Made by a program: the position numbers and the translations under genes. A stretch of DNA of 64,000 nt, from the NCBI GenBank assembly GCA_014607495.2, contig CP053166.1, positions 10,372,455 through 10,436,454 of the forward strand, given 5' to 3'. The notes below the pieces were generated by a model. The model did not search any database and had not been told where the DNA came from. It was given only the letters and a program-made list of their open reading frames with translations. This DNA is from Carposina sasakii (taxonomy: Eukaryota; Arthropoda; Insecta; Lepidoptera; Carposinidae). This document shows, one piece after another, positions 56,781-64,000 of the stretch (the stretch's first letter is position 1; each line of letters starts with the position of its first letter).

Positions 56781-57598
56781 ATCATGATAGTGTCTGCGCT
56801 TTATCAGAATTTAAATTGAAATGCATTAAAAATGAAGTACATTATGAAGACATCCATTTATTTGGGGAAACCGTGATAATTCAACAGAAACCTACTTGCT
56901 TATGTATAATATGTAACTATGTAAATCTTACTTAAAATTATATCTGAAGTCATTAAAAAAAAAACAGAACAACGAAAACAATTCACTGAACAATAATATC
57001 ACAGGAAGCCACACATCTGATGTTAAACGCAAAGTCGTGCAATCACAAACTTTATCTTAAACGAATACCGCACAAAATTTCGTTCATTAGCTTCCAGCCC
57101 GCGAGTGCGATTCAATTTTGAGTTTAATCCCGTGGGGTTTGAGCGTACAATAGTACAATCGATGTGAATAGTACAGCCGATGTGAATAGCACTCAAAAAT
57201 AGTTCACATTGGGATCCCGTGCAAACTATCTGACTACGATCAAGCCGCGCCAATTTGTTGGAAAATTGATTTGAGCAAATAAAACCTATTAAGTTACGTT
57301 CTGTTTTATGTTTATGTTTTCGCTGTCTCTATTTGAATTTTGTGTTTGGGTTGGTTGGGTTGGAAATTTGTTTTTGTTCAATTGTTTAGGTAAAGAACAT
57401 AATATAATTTTGCATGAATGTTGTGTCCATATGAAAGACAATGTTTGGAAACTTTTGGTTTGGTTTGTTATCTCTATATGTAGATACTAACACATATGCA
57501 AGGGTATTTTCGATGTGCCTAATTAGAGAAAGAAAGAAAGCTCATTTTTTTCATCCAAAATACTTGCCTGTTGTATAAAGTTTTATTTTTATATTATA

Positions 57599-57978
57599 CA
57601 GGATGTTTTTTCGTTACCACCATTAAAGAAGGTTATGTACTCTATACATCAAATAAAGTAAGTTTATGCCAAAAAAATGCTTGAAAACGATGTAAAAATT
57701 TTTCATTTTTTTTTTAATTACTCAATCGGGTGAAATTTATAGTGTCCAGTGTTTATACTAGTTTTATCATGGACAGATATTAATTATTTCTCGTGAAAAA
57801 ATCTTGCTATACGTGTCTATGTGCTTTTATGCACAAAAACGCAGTCTATTTACTCAACTTTGGACCTAATATCTTGGGAACCAGACACTTCCCAGGTATG
57901 CTTCAATGGAGAAAATTGATCGTGATGATGAAGAGATTCCGTAGTTTTCGGGAACGTTGACGATCAAAAATCACCCTG
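57599..57978 (+). mobile_element. M1 MITE
   Basis: Full copy, CAGGATGTTTTTTCGTTA to tcaaaaatcaccctg, TA-flanked. Confidence 0.92.
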
Positions 57979-58087
57979 TATAAATGACTGGCATGGTCTG
58001 TCACAGATATTTTTTAAACCCTCATTTAAACCTTTCCAAGGTACTTGTAAAAAACTAGTTGATAAAGGCGTCTCAATAAATAAACAT

Positions 58088-58283
58088 ATATTGCTCTTGA
58101 ATGTACACGAAGATGGTATCATGTAAATGGACCTTCATATTTTTACAGAGAAACTATTACAGACTTTAACTACTAGACTAGATGGTTAATTTTAATTATT
58201 GCTCTAGAATGTACAAGAAAATGGTATCATGTAATGAGCTTTTAGATTTTAACATACATAGATATCGTTACAGACTATAAACT
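58088..58283 (+). repeat. Imperfect tandem duplication, about 110 bp
   Basis: The first copy (attgctcttgaatgtacacg, agatggtatcatgtaaatgg, attacagactttaactac) is repeated about 110 bp later (attgctctagaatgtacaag, aaatggtatcatgtaatgag, gttacagactataaacta). Confidence 0.75.
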
Positions 58284-58286
58284 AAA

Positions 58287-58658
58287 CTATAATATTTTAT
58301 CCTGTTCTATTGTTAGAATCTTATAAGTTACGAGGGAAATTGACCGAAAATCCTCGGATTTGAAAGTGTTACCCTCAGTAAATCTAACTTTGCGTCCCCC
58401 TCTATTGAAGAAGGTGAAAGAGAGATAGTTAACTCGAAGTTTCCAGTGATTTATTATCCTTTTCACTGTGTTATTTAATTTAACGATATTATTTTGATAT
58501 ATTTTTATATGATTAGACTTTAGATATGTTAGTGTTAAGAGGGGCTGGTAGTCGTGGAAGAGTTTGGCCATATATTTAAATCGGGATTGACCTTGCCCTC
58601 GGAAAAAATATTTTTCAGATATTCTCCAAATGCTTTTGCGAATTCTACTCAAAAAACA
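58287..58658 (-). other. Unrecognised open frame, about 121 residues
   Basis: The longest open frame outside the PLE: a basic, Phe/Tyr/Lys-rich minus-strand frame beginning just after a stop near 58659 and lacking an early ATG. The stretch GQGQSRFKYMAKLFHDYQPL looks less random than its neighbours. I recognise no domain, and no splice-site context supports an exon. It could be chance, an old LINE piece or a domesticated fragment. Confidence 0.2.
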
Positions 58659-58659
58659 T

Positions 58660-60030
58660 TAGGTTGATATTTTTTTTAAATAGAAATTACGAGTATGCTG
58701 ATATCTAAGTCACATAACCTATGAATAGTAGATGGTTCATGACATATTTTATTAAAAAGTTTGAGTAGGCTTAAAAAGTACACAATTTCTGGTATTGACG
58801 AGGCTGGGTTATTTGGAGGATCTCCTTTACGCAAAAATTACTGAATGCATATTATTGGCAGTTATAATAGTTAATTAATCAAAACAGTTAAAGGCTATAA
58901 ATTAATAGTGACCGGAACATAGCTGCGGGCATCGTCTAGTATAAAATATACCGTTTCATATCACTAGTAGTTTGGATTGCAGCCTGCATGTCAGCCCATA
59001 GATTTTGATGGCTGAGCTCTGCCAGAACGAGTAACCAAACTAATGGAGCGTAAAACAAACAATAATAAAAAACTTTGCTGAGATATGAACCATTTATATT
59101 TTACTAGGGATCGCATGTGACCTCGTCTGGTGGAAATGGAGCTAAAAATGTATGCTTTTTTCAGAAAAGAGATATTTTTCTGTGATATAGGTACATAATC
59201 TATATTATAGGTCTACCTACCTGGACTTCCAGAATATGCGACCGGTTGTGTTCTATGAGAAGGTAATGAACCAACTTTCATTTTCTTTCCACTTTTATTA
59301 TACAAGTATTCTTGTTGATTTTATGTAATTTATGCAACAAACTGTAATTACACTGTGTAGCTATCGACTCGCAATCCTATGCAAATATATGAGATAAGAC
59401 GATAGCGTTACCACCTATCGATAGGTTCGTACTTGCCCCATTATTATTAGTATTATTTTCGTGTAAAACTTTCACTAAAAAACAATCCACACACGTTTTA
59501 TTCGGAAATAATCGCGAAGTTTCCGGGACACAGTTGCGAACTTGCAATTGGCTTCGTAGGCGACGCTTTGTTTTCCCATATATAGGGAATAAATTCCCGG
59601 TACCAAGATTGTTCGAAAAAGGCCCAAGTTAAATCGACTTGGGAAACAGTTGCGAACAGCTCCCCGGATACGGCCTATCGAGAAAATTCGGAAAATTTGA
59701 ATCGGAAGGGTCTTAGATCGGATCCATGGGTAATATGTTTAAAAAAAAAGTTAAATCGCTTTATGCGAGTTGTGTGAAGACAGCCTTTTTCGATAGGAAA
59801 TTTGATAAACGTGAACGTATTGAAAAGTGTAGGTACCAAGTTAGTATGGAATATATTTTTGTGTGTTTTCCTCGATTTCATTGTGATGTTACGGTAGCAG
59901 TGGATATAAGATTTACAAAATTACATATTTTCTTCTATATTAGGTATAAATAGGTATAGGTGTGTCTAGGCTGTTGCTTAGATAAAGTTGGTGTAGAAAA
60001 GTTAAAAAAAAAAACTATTTAATTATTCTG
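58660..60030. other. No gene recognised
   Basis: Contains the M3 fragment at 59399 and a direct repeat of cacagttgcgaac / aacagttgcgaac (59530 and 59646). Otherwise nothing supported. Confidence 0.4.
59399..59440 (-). mobile_element. M3 fragment
   Basis: gacgatagcgttac and ggttcgtacttgcccc resemble one end of M3 in the 3390 orientation. Only about 40 bp remain. Confidence 0.5.
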
Positions 60031-60039
60031 ATAAAGTCA

Positions 60040-60175
60040 GTAGTACCTGTCACTACTAACCGAACTTGTACATCTCAACTATACCCTCAAAATTGGTCAG
60101 AAGTGGCACCATGTGGTTCTATCGGCCCTTGGTGGGTGGTAAGGGATAAAGGCGTGATTATATGTATGTATGTAT
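60040..60175 (+). repeat. R5 repeat, 5'-truncated
   Basis: Begins near aagtcagtagtacctgtcac, retains cactactaaccgaacttgta and agaagtggcaccatgtggtt, ends ataaaggcgtgattatatgt and (ATGT)n. The 5' part is missing, as expected for truncated retroposons. Confidence 0.78.
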
Positions 60176-60393
60176 AAAGTACGTTACCTACGCGAGTTTG
60201 ATTTTTGAGATTTGGTGAAAATATTCTATAAATCAAAAAACCTAATTAAAAATATTGATTTGCCAACCAGAGTATACTCGTATTAACCTAAGTAAACTTA
60301 TGTTATGTAGGTCATCATATTTATTATAATAGTGAGATTAACATGGTTACGAATATCCGGGTTCTCGGGCTATTTTAAAAGCACGTTGATTCT

Positions 60394-60672
60394 TCTACTC
60401 TGAAATGCCGCTTTCGAATCTTTCGGTCCGACCGAATCGAAGTCTTTGACCCTACTACGAAATTGCTTCGGATTCATTCATCTGAGTTCACAACTCATTC
60501 GGAACCATAGAGAATAATTCACATTGACTAATATTATAAGCTTTCTATTATCTACCTGTCAAATAGAGTTCGATCGGACCGAATGAAGAAACGGCGCAAC
60601 TGATCCGATCGAAGGAAGAAGAAACACCTCGATATTTGGCCGATACTTCGTTTATCGTCACTTCAGAGTAGA
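60394..60672. mobile_element. Short TIR element
   Basis: Left end tctactctgaaatgccg and right end cgtcacttcagagtaga pair with two differences. Internal inverted blocks ttcggtccgaccgaat and gttcgatcggaccgaatgaa add to the fold. It abuts the next TIR element by about 6 bp. No TSD identified. Confidence 0.65.
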
Positions 60673-60678
60673 CGTCCT

Positions 60679-61490
60679 GCCGGGCTAGCACGACCACGAT
60701 AAGTAGATATACGATAAAGGATTTCGTATCGTAACTATACCACCATAATTATCGATTTCGCGAACATGACCAATGGAACGATACGTTACGTTAAGATTTA
60801 TCCCGTTTTATGATACGATAAGGCGCGAGATAAGTTAAACAAATGTTTCTAGAGTCAAAAAATATTTTTTTCTTTTTTTTTCAATTGTCGTTCATTCTTT
60901 TTTTTTCTTTTTTTCCTTTTTGACATCAGATGTCATGTTAACTGCTCTAACATGACCAGAGAAACACGATACGATAAACCTATTTATCGACTAGCTGTCA
61001 AAATACGATAGATATTAGCCGCCATGTTGAATGTTATCGATACCAATTACTAATCATTTAATGTTACCTTTGACCTACCTATGTAAACTAAAAACGAGTA
61101 AACTAAAACACTAAATTAAAAATATTAAGTTTGGAGCATATCACTGAAAACCTATCGAACCAAAGAATATAATAGGTATTTTCGATTTCTCTAAGCTATC
61201 TACGCTTATCGCGCATTACAATGTTCATCGATAACAATATCTTGAATTGATGTCAAAATTCGATATTTTTAACATCAAAATACGGCCATGTTCGGCGCTA
61301 TCGATAGTAACCGATGCACATGCTCGCATTTTATCTGTAATATCGTATCGTGCCGTGTAACGTTACCGGCATGGTTATGTTCACTGTATCGATAAAATTC
61401 AACATGGCGGCTATATTTATCGAATTTTGACAGCTAGGTATCGATAACTTGACTTATCATATCGTGTATCGTTGGCCGTGCTAGCCGGGC
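60679..61490. mobile_element. CGATA-rich palindromic TIR element
   Basis: Left end gccgggctagcacgacc and right end ggccgtgctagccgggc are inverted repeats. Inner arms near 60980-61042 and 61386-61446 are also inverted (gccgccatgttgaatgttat against aattcaacatggcggctata; gctgtcaaaatacgata against cgaattttgacagc). Dozens of cgata, atcgata or tatcg motifs are scattered through 812 bp. No coding frame. Confidence 0.75.
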
Positions 61491-61566
61491 TGGTAATTTA
61501 AATAATCCATAATGCAAACCTTCAGAACCTCTCTAAATTTCACATATTTTTACTAATAGATTATAA

Positions 61567-61822
61567 TCATCATCATCATCATCGGCCTATTACAGTCCAC
61601 TGCTGGACGTAGGCCTCCCCCAGGGCACGCCACAAGACTGCCGTGGGGGGTATTTGCCCATAGTCACCGCGCCGGGCAGGCGGGTTGGTGACCGCAGTTT
61701 GTATTTTGAACTATGTTGTCAACACGGGAGGCGCTGCTGCCCACCTCCCGGAAAGCCTTAATCGCCTCGTACGAACCCACGAGCAGACATGAGGTGGTAC
61801 GAATTCTACTCTGCCGGCACCG
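61567..61822 (-). mobile_element. T1 SINE, near full length, (ATC)n tail
   Basis: Minus-oriented, nearly complete from the ATC microsatellite through the tail to the truncated head (ctctgccggcaccgg). No clear TSD seen. Confidence 0.88.
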
Positions 61823-62138
61823 GCAATCGGATATTAAAAAAATATATATTTATTTATACTAATAGATATTAATTTGCAGTAATTAAGGGAATCAGTCATA
61901 ACGCTAGCTCATTATAATACGATAATCCGATTACGAGTACTATGTTCTATTACTCCCGTATATGTTTTGTGGGTCTATTCATACAAATCCTATTTATGAA
62001 TGCTATAGCGAATATAATGTTTATATTCGTCAATTTTGAGGCCAAATTGTACTTATAAGAATCGTATAAAGTAATAGGAGGAGCTGATATACGACATGCA
62101 TAAAATATAATGCTTTGCGCATGGTTTCGTGCTATTAC

Positions 62139-62345
62139 TTCATCATCATTAACAGCCTTGAGAAGTCCACTGTTGGACATAGGCCTCCCCCAACAACCTC
62201 CACTCCGACCGATCGGAAGCAGCCTGCATCCAACCGACGCCCGCGACCTTGGCCAGGTCGTCCGTCTACCTCGCGGGTGGCCTTCCCACGCTGCGTTTGC
62301 CTATACGTGGTATCCACTCTAGAACTTTCCGACTCCATCGGCCAT
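62139..62345 (-). mobile_element. RTE-type LINE 3' remnant (decayed)
   Basis: The minus strand translates, in one frame, to segments typical of the RTE C-terminus: VLEWIPRIGKRSVGRPPAR, then a stop codon, TDDLAKVAGVGWMQAAS, then WRLLGEAYVQQWTSQGC before the terminal stop and (GAT)n-like tail. The internal stop shows it is dead. Sequence differs from the 28199-28665 copy, so this is a different RTE subfamily. Confidence 0.82.
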
Positions 62346-62464
62346 CCATTACTTATAATTATATTTTTCTACTTGAATGCCTAAGAATAATTTATAAATT
62401 TTAGATAATTATTTTCATCACGGCGTTATTTATTTATAATTCATTTTTCTTGAGTCTGTTAAAT

Positions 62465-62645
62465 ACATACATACATATACACTCGCCTATTTTACCGAAA
62501 TGGGGTAGCAAGAACTGCATATCATCAAATACTGTCACTAAAGCGAATGTGTCCTAGGAAAGCGGTGCTGTCAAATAACTGCCTTAAAGCAACATTTGAC
62601 AAGTCTGCACCCCGTAAAGACGGCGTAATTTAACGTACGTACAGG
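62465..62645 (+). repeat. R4-related repeat
   Basis: Starts with acatacatacatatacactc, then taccgaaatggggtagcaag and aactgcatatcatcaaatac as in R4. The downstream part (ctgtcaaataactgccttaa) differs from other copies. Confidence 0.55.
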
Positions 62646-63316
62646 CGCTATTTGTATAGCGGCAGTCGGCACCGCTATAGTTGGAAACCAAAGTTCTAGG
62701 CTGGTCTGCAAATCAACATTAAAATTTATTAATTTATTTCTTTATTCAAATTACAAAATCTAATTTAAAAAATAATCCTATTGTAAGTTCCACTGCTATT
62801 GTTTAGGTTAAAAATGTCTAAGTTCTTTTGCAATAACCCGTCTTGTGTCTTAGATGTTTTTTATTCCTCATACAAGATACCCGGTTACTATATAGGTACA
62901 TATTGTACTCACAGCCTTCACCTGTCATATTGTGTATACCCGTAAAAAGTAGGGTGAAAACGCGTATACAAATATATGCTCGTCATGTACCGATGACAGC
63001 CGAATCTGAGTGCCGGCCCCTTCGTAGATATTCTACGACGAAAGGGGAGCGATCTGTTCAATAAGAGAAGGTTCCGTCATTTGTTATTAACGTTTGACGC
63101 AAAAATCACGGGATGTTATGCATAGGGCCATTTTCCATCTAGGGGGCTGTGTCGTGGTCATGTAGTCTAGTGGAAATAGGAGCCCTAGTAATGAATCTAT
63201 TTTTGTTTCCAAAAAAGCTGTGGTCACGCCCCGTGGTGGCCGTGATCGTATCGTGGTCGTGTCGTCTGGTGGAAAAACGCCAATTGTTATAACAGGCTGA
63301 TAGGTAAATTGTATAT

Positions 63317-63555
63317 AGGGTGTTTTTTTTCATTGCCACCCCTAACGAAGGGTACGTACTCTATACATCAAATAAAGTAAGTTTATGCCAAGAAATGCTG
63401 GGAAATGATGATTTTTATGGATTATTTACTCATTTTTGTACCTCAATATCTTGGAAACCAGACACTTCCCAGGTATGCTTCCATGGAGAAAAATGATCGT
63501 GACGATGACGAGATTCCATAGTTTTCGGGAACGTTGACGATCAAAAAACATTCTG
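63317..63555 (+). mobile_element. M1 MITE, internally deleted
   Basis: Left end gggtgttttttttcattgcc and right end gatcaaaaaacattctg are kept. About 120 bp of the middle, including the aacgcagtctatttactcaa landmark, is deleted. Confidence 0.88.
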
Positions 63556-63739
63556 TATAGCTGATTTAGCCAGCCTTTTTGGAAATAATGAGTGTATATT
63601 GTAGTGTAGGTATTATGTGCGGACACCCGCTACTTCGTCCAAGTGCCTATATGTTTTCTGAGGTTGCGTTCATGAGTTGTTCGTTTCGAAGGTCAACAGA
63701 GTATGTAGGAGCGGGTGATGAGTTAAGTATATTGTTTTC

Positions 63740-63800
63740 TTTTTAACCGACTTCAAAAAAGGAGGAGGTTCTCAATTCGTCTGTATGTATAATATTTTTA
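63740..63800 (+). repeat. Common lepidopteran ttaaccgacttc repeat
   Basis: tttttaaccgacttcaaaaa then aggaggaggttctcaattcg and a tgtatgt run. A diverged reverse trace (tttttttaagtcggttaa) lies at 22871-22888. Recognised as a frequent moth/butterfly repeat; class unknown. Confidence 0.55.
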
Positions 63801-63827
63801 TGTATGTAAATTAAATATAATTAACCC

Positions 63828-64000
63828 AAGTGTAATCTATACTAATATTATAAATGTGAAAGTGTAATGTGTGTGTGTGTGTGTGTTTGTCCGTCTTTCA
63901 CGGAAAAACTACTGAACCGATTTAAATGAAATTTGGTACACAAATAGTCTAGAGCCCAAGAAGGGACATAGGCTACTTTTTATTATTTTTATTGCGGTAG
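63828..64000 (-). repeat. R6 repeat, cut by the window end
   Basis: ctatactaatattataaatg edge, then a (GT)n run (63870-63886), aaaactactgaaccgattta and aagggacataggctactttt. Continues beyond the window. Confidence 0.82.

Noticed and set aside
57023..57253. Minus-strand 76-codon frame
   Set aside because: Driven by a local direct repeat (gatgtgaatagtac / gatgtgaatagcac); no domain.

Overview
This is a eukaryotic nuclear, AT-rich, repeat-dense intergenic or intronic window, almost certainly from a moth or butterfly (Lepidoptera). That placement is inference from recognisable repeat types: an RTE-type LINE tail reading on the minus strand as cagtccactgctggacg, SINEs that share that tail, tRNA-derived SINEs, and the lepidopteran repeat with ends like cttataatattagtgtaga. 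There is no operon structure, no rRNA, no credible functional tRNA gene, no CRISPR array and no host protein-coding exon that I can support. Almost every open frame in the window is a chance or repeat-derived frame.

The one convincing protein-coding region is at 36514-38505 on the minus strand: a Penelope-like retroelement (PLE) with an intact reverse transcriptase (YVDD) fused to a C-terminal GIY-YIG endonuclease. Two other LINE coding remnants are clear: an RTE C-terminus at 28199-28665 (a second, decayed one at 62139-62345) and a jockey/CR1-like C-terminus at 44470-44865.

The rest is layered mobile DNA. Family names used here: T1, a SINE of about 250 bp ending in the RTE tail plus (GAA)n or (GAT)n, about a dozen copies, five with visible target-site duplications (TSDs); S1, S2 and S3, SINEs or SINE-like units with tRNA-like parts; M1, a TA-flanked MITE of about 370 bp with CAGG...CCTG ends (ten copies); M2, a 250-bp palindromic MITE with similar ends; M3, a palindromic MITE of about 110 bp (four copies plus a fragment); three hAT-type non-autonomous elements with 8-bp TSDs (30984-31559, 46066-46492, 51824-52119) and a fourth likely one at 39011-39260 that carries eight TATCGATA motifs; F49, a repeat with 49-bp inverted ends; R4, R5 and R6, interspersed repeats of uncertain class, one R6 copy (3818-4954) containing an eight-unit array with 127-128 bp spacing.

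Layout: 1-5300 is a dense mix (S1, M1, R4, R5, M3, the R6 array, T1). 5300-9460 is mostly unique AT-rich DNA. 9466-13860 holds nested SINEs, T1, F49, M1 and R6. 14000-19300 is sparse. 19337-25900 holds nested S2/T1, F49, a TIR element and a 21-bp minisatellite. 27400-33300 holds LINE remnants, M3, a hAT MITE and T1. 33700-39760 holds R4, R6, an inverted F49 pair, the PLE and the TATCGATA element. 41100-53900 alternates T1, R4, M1, hAT, M2 and a LINE remnant. 54000-64000 holds a rearranged S2, M3, M1, R4, two adjacent TIR elements at 60394-61490, T1 and R6. The elements do not form a pathway. The functional logic is parasitic: the RTE machinery probably mobilised T1, and absent autonomous transposases probably mobilised the MITEs.
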